From: Acetobacter aceti NBRC 14818
GTDB lineage: Bacteria; Pseudomonadota; Alphaproteobacteria; Acetobacterales; Acetobacteraceae
Assembly (NCBI RefSeq): GCF_000193495.2
Contig: NZ_AP023410.1
Location: 310,001-374,000 of the forward strand
Length of the DNA: 64,000 nucleotides
Direction of reading: 5' to 3'
A program made the position numbers and the translations under genes. A model generated the notes under the pieces. The model worked only from the letters and a program-made list of their open reading frames with translations, was not told the origin of the DNA and ran no database searches. Below, in pieces: positions 40,715-49,920 of this stretch. Each line of letters begins with the position of its first letter. The first letter of the stretch is position 1.

Positions 40715-41066
40715 GAACTTACCTTTACCTCATCGGTTGTCAGGGTCTGGCACATAATCGCAGCCGTTAACTATAAATATTATCGTTAATTCTCAAGTAG
40801 TTAAAGAAAAACACCTTAGGCTATCCGGACACCTTTCCGTCCCGATCCCACCCGGCGATCACCAAGCGCCCGCCACCGATGACCGGAGAGACTCTCCCGT
40901 GAGCATCTTTCCTTCTCTCACCGCCAACGTCTCATCCTCGTTCGGGTTGTCATGACAAGTGCGCTACCCCTTCCAGAGACTGGTAACGCGAGCGCGACGT
41001 TCTGCAAAGCGCCGGAAAGGTGTAAAGTTGCAGTAACACCTCCATCAAAATGTGTACAATGTGAAC
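40715..41066. promoter_or_regulatory. divergent promoter region between pdhA and the ScfR-type regulator
   Basis: A 352-bp stretch without a supported gene. The part next to pdhA is AT-rich (TATAAATATTATCG at about 40772-40785) and suits the pdh promoter. Near the regulator, CTGCAA (41002-41007) and TTGCAG (41028-41033) form an inverted pair 20 bases apart. TACAAT at 41055-41060 ends seven bases before the ATG at 41067 and could be a -10 box of a leaderless message. All regulatory readings are inference. Confidence 0.45.
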
Positions 41067-42506
41067 ATGAGCGCCGGTCATAAAAAACTTTTCGCAGGAA
41101 GCAGAATCCGCAAACTTCGGCGTCAATTCGGCCATACACAGCGTGAGATGGCGTGTCTGGTGAATATATCGTCAAGCTATCTCAACCAGCTTGAAAACGA
41201 TCTGAGGCCGATTCCGGCTCAATTGCTGCTAACTATTTGCAGAACTTTCGCAGTGGATGCGTCCTGGTTTGGCGACAACGAGGAAATCCGCACCATCCAG
41301 ATGCTACGGGAGGTTTTTGCGGACCCCATGTTCAAGTCCGACCTGCAGGCGGACGAATTCAGAAAAGCCGCGCAGGAGCTCCCCGGGCTGGCCCGGCACT
41401 TTATCGACCTGTATCGTTCCTACCGCACCCTCACGGAACGGCGCACTCATTTCTCAGCCGATACGTCCACTCAGGATCTTCCGCACATCCCCGACACACT
41501 GGGATCACCCCACTATGAAGCGGCCGGCGAATGGGTGCAGAGCGAGAAAAACTATTTTCACGACCTCGATACGGCAGCAGAAGATCTTTACGAGGCCGAG
41601 AATTTCGACCGCGCTTCGCCATCCGTCGTGTTTGAGCGCTACCTTCTGGATCACCATTCCATCCGCGCAGTCACCAATCCTGACTTTGCGTTACAGGATA
41701 CGCTGTGGCGCTTTGATCGTCGGGAAAAAACTCTCCATCTCTCAGCCGGCATGGCGCCGGAAAGCCGCTCCTTCTGCCTCGCCAGACTGATTGGCGACAT
41801 TGAATTCAGCCGAATCATCGACAAGACCATCCGCCGCTCCGGCTTGCCCGCAGGAGATGCGCAGGCGCTCGTCCGTGTCAGTATCAGCAACTATTTTGCT
41901 GGCGCGCTGATCCTGCCCTACGGACGGTTCAGGCAGGCAGCCAGAGAGACAAAGCATGACCTCGACCTGCTGCAAAGACGCTTCAAGGTCAGTTTTGAGC
42001 AGGTCTGTCACCGCCTCTCCACACTCCAGAGGCCGGGCGCTGAAGGCATCCCGTTCTATTTCATCAAGACGGATGTCGCGGGCAATATCCTGAAAAGCTA
42101 CAGCGCCACCCGCTTCAGTCGCGCCCGCTTCGGTGGTCTGTGCGCCCTGTGGAACGTGTTTGAGAGCTTCGCCATTCCTGGCAGGCTGGCGACCCAGCTT
42201 TCGCAGGATACAGACGGCAGCGTGTTCATCAGCGTCGCCAGAACGGTCGGACGTCACCCCACATCCTTCTTCGAACGGACAAGACGTGTGGCGATCGTGC
42301 TGGGATGCTCGGTCACGCATGCTTCCGAGATTATCTATTCGACCGCCCTGAATATTGAAGACAGCAGAAACTTTGTCCCGATCGGCCCGGGATGCCGGGC
42401 ATGCAGCCGGATCGACTGTCGCCATCGCGCCGTTCCTGCCAGCGGTTTCCGGCTTGATCCGAGTAGCGATGAGCGAGGTACCGTGCCTTATCGGGTTCTT
42501 ATTTAA
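41067..42506 (+). CDS. XRE-type regulator of the ScfR/short-chain fatty acyl family
   Basis: A 479-residue regulator. The N-terminal helix-turn-helix reads LFAGSRIRKLRRQFGHTQRE and VNISSSYLNQLENDLRPIPA. The long C-terminal part (EVFADPMFKSDLQADEFRKA, and later HPTSFFERTRRVAIVLGC, then ASEIIYSTAL and the Cys cluster GPGCRACSRIDCRHR) matches the short-chain fatty acyl regulator family (IrrE-like/DUF2083), whose members sense acyl-CoAs and control acetate or propionate use. ATG 41067 is preferred (in-frame GTG 41052 is an option); no ribosome site precedes either. Divergence from pdhA suggests control of acetyl-CoA supply, as inference. Confidence 0.85.
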   Translation: MSAGHKKLFAGSRIRKLRRQFGHTQREMACLVNISSSYLNQLENDLRPIPAQLLLTICRTFAVDASWFGDNEEIRTIQMLREVFADPMFKSDLQADEFRKAAQELPGLARHFIDLYRSYRTLTERRTHFSADTSTQDLPHIPDTLGSPHYEAAGEWVQSEKNYFHDLDTAAEDLYEAENFDRASPSVVFERYLLDHHSIRAVTNPDFALQDTLWRFDRREKTLHLSAGMAPESRSFCLARLIGDIEFSRIIDKTIRRSGLPAGDAQALVRVSISNYFAGALILPYGRFRQAARETKHDLDLLQRRFKVSFEQVCHRLSTLQRPGAEGIPFYFIKTDVAGNILKSYSATRFSRARFGGLCALWNVFESFAIPGRLATQLSQDTDGSVFISVARTVGRHPTSFFERTRRVAIVLGCSVTHASEIIYSTALNIEDSRNFVPIGPGCRACSRIDCRHRAVPASGFRLDPSSDERGTVPYRVLI

Positions 42507-42757
42507 CGCATAATGCAACCTTGAATTACATTGAATATCCTCGGCTCAGGTCTCATTCCTTGAGCCAGAAGATGAAGGTTGCCGCGACGTGAATTGTGAA
42601 CATGAGCGCAGCGGTCATATGCAGCGGTCATATCCGGTTGCTGTCGTATCCCCCGCTCACCGATGACTTCCTCTGGTTCGCCCGCATAGTTTCCGACGTC
42701 ACATATAGGGACGTAAACAGACATATCCTTAATTAAGGGTCTCGGCCCACTACGCTC
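42507..42757. other. intergenic region with a 13-bp tandem duplication
   Basis: A 251-bp stretch between convergent genes. GCAGCGGTCATAT is repeated exactly in tandem at 42608-42620 and 42621-42633. On the minus strand a 21-codon frame (MTAALMFTIHVAATFIFWLK and one more residue) begins inside the duplication and would be one membrane helix; it could be a mini-protein or a gene remnant. No ribosome site is evident. Confidence 0.4.
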
Positions 42758-43384
42758 TTACACCACCAGTAGCCTATCCTCACTCGAAACACTGCCGCCG
42801 GTTCCAACCAGCACAGCCTTCAATGCCGCAGGGTAGAGCACATGTTCCTGCACCAGTACGCGGGCGGCCAGATCGTCTGCGCTATCCTTTTTCGGAAAGA
42901 CCGGGACAGCCGCCTGCGCGATGATCGGTCCTTCATCCATGCCTGCTGTCACATGATGCACCGTGCAGCCGTGGATGCGCACGCCCGCTTCCAGCGCACG
43001 TTCATGGGTATGCGTGCCGGGGAAGAGCGGCAGCAAGCTGGGGTGGATGTTGATCATCCGCCCGGCCCATGCGTCCGTCAGAAACGGTGTGAGCAGGCGC
43101 ATGTAGCCCGCGAGGCAGATAAACTCTACGCCCGCTTCTTTCAGCTTCGCGTCGATAGCATGTTCATGTGCTTCCCGATCCTTGCCGAAAGCCTTGTGCG
43201 GCACTGCTTCGGTCCGCAGGCCAAGAGAGCGGGAGTAATCCAGTCCGGCAGCATCCTCCTTGTTGCTCAGGACAAGCGCAACCGAGGCCGGAAAATCCGG
43301 CTCAGTGCAGGCGGCGATCAACGAGCGCATGTTGCTGCCGCGTCCACTGATGAGGATGGCGATCGGGGTCTTGCGGATGCTCAC
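42758..43384 (-). CDS. purN: phosphoribosylglycinamide formyltransferase
   Basis: A 208-residue folate-dependent GAR transformylase, third step of purine synthesis. Motifs are IAILISGRGSNMRSLI, the formyl-folate site region ICLAGYMRLLTPFL and the catalytic cluster INIHPSLLPLFPGTHTHERAL with HHVTAGMDEGPIIAQ (Asn, His, Asp). It lies 11 bp behind purM. Confidence 0.96.
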   Translation of the reverse strand: MSIRKTPIAILISGRGSNMRSLIAACTEPDFPASVALVLSNKEDAAGLDYSRSLGLRTEAVPHKAFGKDREAHEHAIDAKLKEAGVEFICLAGYMRLLTPFLTDAWAGRMINIHPSLLPLFPGTHTHERALEAGVRIHGCTVHHVTAGMDEGPIIAQAAVPVFPKKDSADDLAARVLVQEHVLYPAALKAVLVGTGGSVSSEDRLLVV

Positions 43385-43395
43385 GTCAGACTGCC

Positions 43396-44493
43396 TCAGG
43401 ACCAGGAAAAGTCCGGGGAGACGGCCATCTCCAACGTGGGGGCCGCGTCTGCGTCAGCGACGGCTTCGATCTGGCCGAGCACAATCGGCGTTTCACCCAT
43501 TTTGCTCAGACGTTCCATGACGACATCCGGCTTGGACGTGATCAGCACCATGCCGATACCGCAGTTGAACACGCGCAGCATTTCCTCGGTGGCGACATTG
43601 CCTGCCTTCGCCAGCCAGCCGAAGACCGGGGCAGGGGCCCAGGGACCGTCGATCACGGCTTTCACGCCGTTGGGCAGCACGCGTGGCAGATTGCCCGGCA
43701 GACCACCACCAGTGATGTGGGCGGCGCCGCTGAGCAGCCCTTCGCGATGCAGATCCAGAACCTGCGACACGTAGAGTTTCGTCGGCGTCATCAGCGCCTG
43801 CGCGAGCGTCTGGCCCGGTGCGAACGGGGCCGCGTCGTCAAGTTTGAGACCGGCGGCGGACAGGATGCGACGCACCAGCGAGAAGCCGTTGGAATGCACG
43901 CCACTGGAGACGAGGCCGATCAGCGCGTCACCGGCGCGGATTTCGCCCGGCAGTAGTTTGCCGCGCTCGGCGGCCCCGACGGAGAAGCCAGCGAGATCGT
44001 AATGACCGGACGCATACATGCCGGGCATTTCCGCCGTCTCACCACCGACAAGGGCGCAGCCGGACAGGCGGCAGCCTTCGGCAATGCCTTTCACAACCTT
44101 GGCGGCGTCTTCGACGGCCAGCTTGCCGGTGGCGAAATAGTCGAGGAAGAATAGCGGCTCCGCACCCTGCACGACGAGGTCGTTGACGCACATGGCGACC
44201 AGATCGATGCCGACCGTGTCATGCAGGCCGCTGTCGATAGCGAGGTTCAGCTTGGTGCCCACGCCGTCGGTGCAGGAGACGAGGACCGGATCGGTGAAGC
44301 CGGCGGCCTTGAGGTCGAACAGTGCGCCGAAACCACCCAGTCCGCCCATGACGCCTGTGCGGGTCGTGGCCTTGGCGGCGGGCTTGATCGCCTCGACAAG
44401 GGCATCGCCTGCTTCGATATCCACTCCGGCCTCGCGATAAGTGAGGCCCTTGGAAGAAGCGCTCTGTGAGGTTTCCGGGGGAGATGCGGTCAT
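43396..44493 (-). CDS. purM: phosphoribosylformylglycinamidine cyclo-ligase
   Basis: The AIR synthetase of purine biosynthesis. Motifs are [91 protein letters not shown] and [15 protein letters not shown]. The start at ATG 44493 gives 365 residues, near the usual 345-360; an ATG at 44547 adds 18 residues. No strong ribosome site decides. purM-purN divergent from hdaA is the standard alphaproteobacterial arrangement. Confidence 0.95.
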   Translation of the reverse strand: MTASPPETSQSASSKGLTYREAGVDIEAGDALVEAIKPAAKATTRTGVMGGLGGFGALFDLKAAGFTDPVLVSCTDGVGTKLNLAIDSGLHDTVGIDLVAMCVNDLVVQGAEPLFFLDYFATGKLAVEDAAKVVKGIAEGCRLSGCALVGGETAEMPGMYASGHYDLAGFSVGAAERGKLLPGEIRAGDALIGLVSSGVHSNGFSLVRRILSAAGLKLDDAAPFAPGQTLAQALMTPTKLYVSQVLDLHREGLLSGAAHITGGGLPGNLPRVLPNGVKAVIDGPWAPAPVFGWLAKAGNVATEEMLRVFNCGIGMVLITSKPDVVMERLSKMGETPIVLGQIEAVADADAAPTLEMAVSPDFSWS

Positions 44494-44681
44494 GGCGTCG
44501 GCTCGTTCTGGGCTGTGGGATGGTCTCGACAGGTGAGGGTCGAACATCCGGGGCGTTTACGGTATCAGGTTTATGAGCACTCTTTAAGGCAGGCGGGGCG
44601 GCGCGCATAGCGGTGACGGAACAGGTTTATGATCCAGAACGCCCCGGTCAGCCCGGTTCGGGCGAAAAAAGACCGGATGAC

Positions 44682-45359
44682 ATGCGTCAGTTGCCACTGC
44701 CGTTCGGGCATAAGCGCCGCTTTGACGAGGCGGGATTCGTGTCCGGACGCTCGAATGCGGCGGCTCGAACGTGGCTGTTTGCAACCGATGCGGAAAAAAA
44801 CTGGTCGGAAAACCGGCTGGCGCTCTGGGGCGGGCAAGGGCGCGGCAAGACGCATCTGCTACAGGTGTGGGGACAGCGCAACGACGCGATGATCGTGGAT
44901 GCGGCGCAGGGTCTGCCAGATATCGCGACCTTGCTGGAACGCACCCCCCGCGCTCTGGCGCTCGATGCGTTGCCTGAGCAGGGGCTGGACGAACTGGCGC
45001 TGCTGCGGATCATCAATACTTCCCGCGAGCGCCGGATGCCGCTTCTCATGGTGGCGCGGATGCCCCCGAGCCTGTGGACGGTGACGCTGCCGGATCTGTG
45101 CAGCCGTTTGCGGGCGACGATGACGGTGGAGGTTGGGCCTGCCGAAGATGTGCTGCTTTATCGGTTGATGTTGCGTCTGCTGGCTGAGCGTCAGCTGGTT
45201 GTGCCTCGACAGATCACGGACTGGCTGTTGCAGCGTCTGCCGCGGGAGGCCTCGGTGATAGAGGATGCGGTCAGCCGGATTGACGCGGTGACCCTTGCCT
45301 CGGGACAGCCCTTCGACTTACGAGCAGCCACGCGTCTATTGGCGGATCTGAGCGAGTAA
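44682..45359 (+). CDS. hdaA: DnaA-related regulator of replication initiation (HdaA)
   Basis: A 225-residue AAA+ protein lacking the DnaA DNA-binding domain. The N-terminal QLPLPF motif binds the sliding clamp. The ATPase core has LALWGGQGRGKTHLLQVWG (P-loop variant GGQGRGKTH) and a sensor/arginine-finger region LCSRLRATMTVEVGPAE. It promotes hydrolysis of DnaA-ATP after initiation. ATG 44682 is chosen because family members place the clamp motif at the extreme N-terminus; GTG 44613 would add 23 residues. Between purM and ppk, as in many alphaproteobacteria. Confidence 0.88.
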   Translation: MRQLPLPFGHKRRFDEAGFVSGRSNAAARTWLFATDAEKNWSENRLALWGGQGRGKTHLLQVWGQRNDAMIVDAAQGLPDIATLLERTPRALALDALPEQGLDELALLRIINTSRERRMPLLMVARMPPSLWTVTLPDLCSRLRATMTVEVGPAEDVLLYRLMLRLLAERQLVVPRQITDWLLQRLPREASVIEDAVSRIDAVTLASGQPFDLRAATRLLADLSE

Positions 45360-45410
45360 GGCAGCGTTCAAAGTGACGCCGTCGACATCTCCCCTGCATA
45401 TGTTCTTAAA

Positions 45411-45424
45411 TTGTCATATGACAA
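45411..45424. promoter_or_regulatory. 14-bp perfect palindrome upstream of ppk
   Basis: TTGTCATATGACAA is a perfect palindrome 87 bp before the ppk start. TGTCAT is also the half-site of PhoB boxes, but the symmetric rather than direct arrangement is atypical for PhoB. A short AATAAC/GTTATT hairpin lies further down at 45460-45479. An operator role is inferred. Confidence 0.5.
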
Positions 45425-45510
45425 AAGGATGATGGGCTCATACCATTTGGCCCGCATAAAATAACACACAGAAGTTATTGCGCTGAATCACAGTCGCACA
45501 GGAGAGTACT

Positions 45511-47832
45511 TTGTCGGAGCATGAGGGAAACAGAACGCGAGGAGTGGGCCGTCGCGTGAAGGGAACCCGTGCGCCTGCGTCCGCCAGATCGCAGGGCACT
45601 CGCCGGAAAACCGCAACAGCCGCAAAGGCTCAGACAGGCACAGCGGTTGCGCGCAGCCGGACGCGGAAGGCTGCGCCAGCTCCGGTTGAGATTACCGCAA
45701 CGTCTCCTGATCGCTTTATCAACCGCGAACTGTCCTGGCTCGCCTTCAACCAGCGTGTGGTCGAGGAAGCCGATAACCCGCGTAACCCCCTGCTGGAACG
45801 TCTGCGCTTCCTGTCCATCAGCGCCAGCAATCTCGACGAATTCTACTCCGTGCGTGTCGCCGGTCTGGTGGGGCAAGTGCGGGAAGGGCTGGTTTCACTC
45901 TCTCCTGATGGGCTGACACCGTCGCTCCAGCTGGCGGCGGTACGGGAACGCTGCGTGCAGCTTTTTCGGGAGCAGCAGCGTATCTGGGTCCATCTGCGTG
46001 GTCTTCTGGCTGAGGCGGACGTGACGCTCTGTGGTCTGGAGCAGCTCGACGCCGACGATCGCATCTGGCTGTCCGACTTTTTCATGGACCGCGTCTTTCC
46101 GGTTCTGACGCCGCTGGCTGTCGATCCAGCGCATCCGCTACCGTTCATCCCGAACATGGGACTTGCGCTCGGTCTGAGCCTCCTGTCCGAGGAAACTGGC
46201 GCGTTCGTCATGAACGGCCTGATCCTGCTGCCCGCGCAGGTGGATCGTTTCATCCGGCTGCCCTCCCTGCCGGGCAAGCCGCCATCCGTGCGGTTCGTGC
46301 TGCTGGAAGACCTGATCAAGCTGTGCATCGACCGGCTCTATCCGGGACTGGCGATCGTGGAGAGCGGCACCGTGCGCGTGATCCGTGACACCGATGTGGA
46401 GTTCGAGGATGAGGCGGAAGACCTTGTCCGCGCCTATGAGACGGCGCTGAAACAGCGTCGTCGTGGCGTGGTGATCCATGTGGACATGGAAGAAAGCGTG
46501 CCGCGCGGTCTGGTGGATGCGATTGTCGATGAACTCGATCTGCCGCCTGAGGAAGTGTCCGTCCATTCAGGCATGATCGGCGTGGTCGACCTGAAGCAGA
46601 TGATCGTTGATGATCGGCCTGATCTGCTGTTCCCTCCCTACACGCCGCGTTTTCCTGAGCGGATCGTGGATTATGGCGGCGACTGTTTTGCCGCCATCCG
46701 CGCCAAGGATCTGATCGTCCATCATCCGTTCGAGAGTTTCGACGTGGTGGTGCAGTTTCTGCGTCAGGCGGCGCTCGACCCGAATGTGATCGCAATCAAG
46801 CAGACGCTCTATCGCACGTCGCGTGACAGTCCGATCGTCAAGGCGCTGATCGAGGCGGCTGAGGCAGGCAAGTCCGTAACGGCGATGGTGGAACTGCGGG
46901 CCCGGTTTGACGAGGAAGCGAACATCCGTCTCTCCCGCGCGCTTGAGGCGGCAGGCGTGCAGGTCGTGTTCGGTTTTTCGGACCTCAAGACCCATGCCAA
47001 GCTGAGTCTTGTCGTGCGCCGGGAAGGCGGAACCGTCCGTTCCTACGCTCATTTCGGGACGGGCAACTATCACCCGATCACGGCCAAGATTTACACGGAT
47101 CTCTCATTCTTCACCTGTAATCCGGAACTGGTGCGTGATTCGGCGCGTCTGTTCAACTATGTCACCGGCTACGCCAGACCGGCGAAAATGGAGGCGATCG
47201 CCTTCTCACCGCTGACCTGTCGCAAGACGTTGAACCACCTGATTGATGAAGAGATCGAGCATGTCCGTCAGGGGCGTCCGGGCCAGATCTGGCTGAAGAT
47301 GAACGCGCTGGTTGATCCGAAGCTGATCGACAAGCTGTATGAAGCCTCCTGCGCCGGTGTGAAGGTCATGGGCGTCGTGCGGGGCATGTGCTGTCTGCGG
47401 CCGGGTGTGCCTGGTCTGTCGGAGAATATCCGCATCAAGTCGATTGTCGGTCGCTTTCTCGAGCATGCGCGTATCTATGCGTTCGGGAACGGTCACCGTC
47501 TGCCGTCGCGTTCCGCCAAGGTGTTCATCTCCTCGGCTGACTGGATGACGCGGAACATGGACTGGCGTGTGGAAAGTCTGGTGCCGATCACCAATCCGAC
47601 TGTCCATGCGCAGATCCTTGATCAGATCATGGTGACGGATCTCAAGGACAACCTGAATTCCTGGATTCTGGAAAAGACAGGTGTCTGGCGTCGTCTTGAT
47701 CCGGGTAGCAAGCCGTTCTCGGCGCATGAATGGTTCATGACCCACCCCTCTCTCTCAGGCAGAGGGTCGGCGGCGACGCAGATCACCGGGCGTTCGGCCC
47801 AGCCTCCACGGGACCGGCTGGCGGACGACTGA
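45511..47832 (+). CDS. ppk1: polyphosphate kinase 1
   Basis: A 773-residue enzyme making polyphosphate from ATP. A basic Ala/Arg/Lys-rich N-terminal tail (residues 1-60) precedes the N domain ([40 protein letters not shown]). Two phospholipase-D-like halves follow: [15 protein letters not shown] with [11 protein letters not shown] (autophosphorylated His region) and [20 protein letters not shown]. The start is TTG at 45511, supported by AGGAGA five bases upstream. It follows hdaA as in related genomes; ppx is absent here. Confidence 0.95.
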   Translation: MSEHEGNRTRGVGRRVKGTRAPASARSQGTRRKTATAAKAQTGTAVARSRTRKAAPAPVEITATSPDRFINRELSWLAFNQRVVEEADNPRNPLLERLRFLSISASNLDEFYSVRVAGLVGQVREGLVSLSPDGLTPSLQLAAVRERCVQLFREQQRIWVHLRGLLAEADVTLCGLEQLDADDRIWLSDFFMDRVFPVLTPLAVDPAHPLPFIPNMGLALGLSLLSEETGAFVMNGLILLPAQVDRFIRLPSLPGKPPSVRFVLLEDLIKLCIDRLYPGLAIVESGTVRVIRDTDVEFEDEAEDLVRAYETALKQRRRGVVIHVDMEESVPRGLVDAIVDELDLPPEEVSVHSGMIGVVDLKQMIVDDRPDLLFPPYTPRFPERIVDYGGDCFAAIRAKDLIVHHPFESFDVVVQFLRQAALDPNVIAIKQTLYRTSRDSPIVKALIEAAEAGKSVTAMVELRARFDEEANIRLSRALEAAGVQVVFGFSDLKTHAKLSLVVRREGGTVRSYAHFGTGNYHPITAKIYTDLSFFTCNPELVRDSARLFNYVTGYARPAKMEAIAFSPLTCRKTLNHLIDEEIEHVRQGRPGQIWLKMNALVDPKLIDKLYEASCAGVKVMGVVRGMCCLRPGVPGLSENIRIKSIVGRFLEHARIYAFGNGHRLPSRSAKVFISSADWMTRNMDWRVESLVPITNPTVHAQILDQIMVTDLKDNLNSWILEKTGVWRRLDPGSKPFSAHEWFMTHPSLSGRGSAATQITGRSAQPPRDRLADD

Positions 47833-47857
47833 GGCTGTTGTCCTTCTTTGCGAAGCT

Positions 47858-47893
47858 CCGGAAATCTTTCTATAAAAAGGGAAAGATTTTCGG
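47858..47893 (+). promoter_or_regulatory. hairpin overlapping the ribosome site of the epimerase-like gene
   Basis: CCGGAAATCTTTC (47858-47870) pairs with GAAAGATTTTCGG (47881-47893), 13 bp with one G-T pair and a 10-base loop. The right arm runs into the GGAG ribosome site at 47892-47895. It could hide the site, or act as a weak terminator for ppk (inference). Confidence 0.6.
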
Positions 47894-47903
47894 AGATGGC
47901 CAG

Positions 47904-48782
47904 ATGAGCACTGACCGGTTTGTGTTCGGTGATGAAAAACTCACAGCGACGGTGTCCGCTCAGGGGGCGGAACTGGTTTCCCTGACGCTGCCGGACGGCA
48001 CGGATGTGCTGTGGGATGCTGGCCCCGCGTGGAAGCGGCACTCGCCTGTGCTGTTTCCGATTGTGGGACGTCTTCCTGATGATCGGGCGACTATCGACGG
48101 CAAATCCTATCGCATGACGCAACATGGCTTCGCCCGGGATTGCATCTTTCGGTGGGTGGAACAGAAAGCCGACAGTTGCACACTGTTGCTGGAAGCGGAT
48201 GACCAGACGCTCGCTGTCTTTCCGTTCCGCTTTCGTCTGTGGCTGACCTATCAGATCAGCGATGGAAAGCTGACGGTTCTCTATACCGTTCGCAATCAGG
48301 AAGAGGGCAGGGAACTTCCCTTTTCACTGGGAGCGCATCCTGCCTTTCGCTGGCCTCTGGAAAAAGGCGAAAAGCGTGAAGACTATCGTCTGACGTTTGA
48401 AGAACCCGAACCTGAGCCCGTCCGTCGTCTTGAAGGCGGTCTGCTCGATCCCGCACCACGTCCTACGCCTGTTGAAGGTGCGGTTCTTCCTCTTCGGGAT
48501 GATCTGTTTGTTGAGGACGCCATTATTTTTGATCGGATCAGAAGCCGTTCCGTGACGTTCGGTCGTTCGGGCGGACTAGGTCTGCGTGTGTCTTGGCATG
48601 GCTTTCCCGAACTGGGTGTCTGGACCAAGCCGGGCGCACCGTTCCTCTGCATTGAGCCTTGGCAAGGATACGCGACACCGCATGGCTTCAAGGGAGAGTT
48701 CCGCGACAAGCCCGGTGTTGTGATCGTTCAGCCCGGTCAGGAATGGTCGGCGTCCTGGTCAGTGAGCGCTGTTCAGGGCTGA
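47904..48782 (+). CDS. aldose 1-epimerase family protein
   Basis: A 292-residue galactose-mutarotase-like beta-sandwich protein of the LacX/YeaD-like group. Seen are LTATVSAQGAELVSLTLPDG, HSPVLFPIVGRLPDD, YRMTQHGFARDCIF (conserved His), FSLGAHPAFRWPL (second His) and the C-terminal FLCIEPWQGYATPHG with the Glu expected as catalytic base. The substrate is unknown. ATG 47904 is chosen for GGAG eight bases upstream; the frame is open further up into ppk. The next gene, mltG, starts 3 bp after its stop. Confidence 0.88.
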   Translation: MSTDRFVFGDEKLTATVSAQGAELVSLTLPDGTDVLWDAGPAWKRHSPVLFPIVGRLPDDRATIDGKSYRMTQHGFARDCIFRWVEQKADSCTLLLEADDQTLAVFPFRFRLWLTYQISDGKLTVLYTVRNQEEGRELPFSLGAHPAFRWPLEKGEKREDYRLTFEEPEPEPVRRLEGGLLDPAPRPTPVEGAVLPLRDDLFVEDAIIFDRIRSRSVTFGRSGGLGLRVSWHGFPELGVWTKPGAPFLCIEPWQGYATPHGFKGEFRDKPGVVIVQPGQEWSASWSVSAVQG

Positions 48783-48785
48783 ACC

Positions 48786-49838
48786 GTGGCAGCTCAAAAG
48801 AAAAAACGGGCTGCTCCTGTGAGGAAGCGTAGTCCCTTGCTACGGGTAGGGGCCGGGTTGCTGGCAGTTGTGGTGCTGACGGGCGGGGCCGTCGCTGGAA
48901 CTGGCTGGTGGCGTTATACCGCGCCCGGTCCGTTGCCCACACCGACCGCACTGGACATTCCTCATGGTGGGTATGCCAGCACCATCGCGGCTTTGCAGCA
49001 AGGACACGCGCTGTCTGCAAACGGACTTGATGACTATGTTTTTCGCGCCGCCATTGAACTGACCCGGAATGAGGGGCAGTTGCATGCGGCGGAACTGATG
49101 TTTCCGGCTCATGCGTCAATGCGGGACATCTTGTCCGTGTTGCGTCATGGAAAGCCGGTGCTGCATCAGTTGACCATTCCGGAAGGCCTGACTGCCAGCC
49201 AGATTACGTCGCTCGTTCAGGCGGCTCCGTTTCTGAAGGGGACAGTCGTGGATTTGGGGGAGGGGCAAGCTCTTCCGGAAACCTATAGTTATCTGCGTGA
49301 TTCAGATCGTGCTGCGCTTGTCGCCAGAATGAAGCAGGCCATGCAGCGACAGGTCGAGACGGTCTGGAAAGGCCGCGATCCGTCCATCGGTCTTACTGAT
49401 CCGGGACAGATGGTGACACTTGCTTCCATGGTGGAGAAAGAGACGGGGCTGCCGGAAGAACGGCCCCGCATTGCACGGGTGTTTCTCAATCGTCTCAGTA
49501 AGGGCATGAAGCTTCAGTCCGATCCGACGACCGTTTATGCCCTGAATGGCGGCGCAGGACCGTTGGGGCGGCCTCTGGTCCGTTCGGATCTGGCCTTTCA
49601 GAGTCCCTACAATACTTATGTGACTGTTGGCTTGCCACCGGGGCCGATCTGTTCGCCGGGGCTTGCGGCATTGCAGGCCGTGGCGCACCCGGCATCGGGT
49701 GATGAGCTGTATTTTGTGGCGACAGGTTCAGGCGGCAGCCATTTTGCGTCATCGCTTGACGAGCATAATCGGAATGTATCGGCGTTTCGTAGCAAGGCGC
49801 AGGACAGGCAGTCTACTGAACCGGCTCATTCACCATGA
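48786..49838 (+). CDS. mltG: endolytic murein transglycosylase MltG
   Basis: A 350-residue inner-membrane enzyme that cuts nascent glycan strands. GTG start at 48786, basic cytoplasmic tail, one membrane helix (residues about 20-40, RVGAGLLAVVVLTGGAVAG), a LysM-like part, then the YceG domain with LTIPEGLTASQITSLV, the catalytic Glu in LASMVEKETGLPEERP, VFLNRLSKGMKLQSDPTTVY and the ending YNTYVTVGLPPGPICSPG. In many bacteria it is linked to fabF or tmk; here it follows the epimerase-like gene. Confidence 0.94.
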   Translation: MAAQKKKRAAPVRKRSPLLRVGAGLLAVVVLTGGAVAGTGWWRYTAPGPLPTPTALDIPHGGYASTIAALQQGHALSANGLDDYVFRAAIELTRNEGQLHAAELMFPAHASMRDILSVLRHGKPVLHQLTIPEGLTASQITSLVQAAPFLKGTVVDLGEGQALPETYSYLRDSDRAALVARMKQAMQRQVETVWKGRDPSIGLTDPGQMVTLASMVEKETGLPEERPRIARVFLNRLSKGMKLQSDPTTVYALNGGAGPLGRPLVRSDLAFQSPYNTYVTVGLPPGPICSPGLAALQAVAHPASGDELYFVATGSGGSHFASSLDEHNRNVSAFRSKAQDRQSTEPAHSP

Positions 49839-49865
49839 GATGCTAGCCGTAAGCGGTTTCAAAAC

Positions 49866-49915
49866 TCAAAAGTGGTTCGTGGACTCAACACCATGAGGCC
49901 TCGAACCACTTTTGA
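49866..49915. terminator. bidirectional terminator between mltG and SYLF gene
   Basis: TCAAAAGTGGTTCG (49866-49879) and CGAACCACTTTTGA (49902-49915) form a perfect 14-bp stem with a 22-base loop. The A/T ends of the arms can provide U-rich tails in either direction for these convergent genes. Confidence 0.8.
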
Positions 49916-49920
49916 CGGCT

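Noticed and set aside
45411..45424. The palindrome as a canonical PhoB box
   Set aside because: PhoB boxes are direct repeats with 11-bp spacing; here the TGTCAT halves are inverted. Kept only as an unassigned palindrome.
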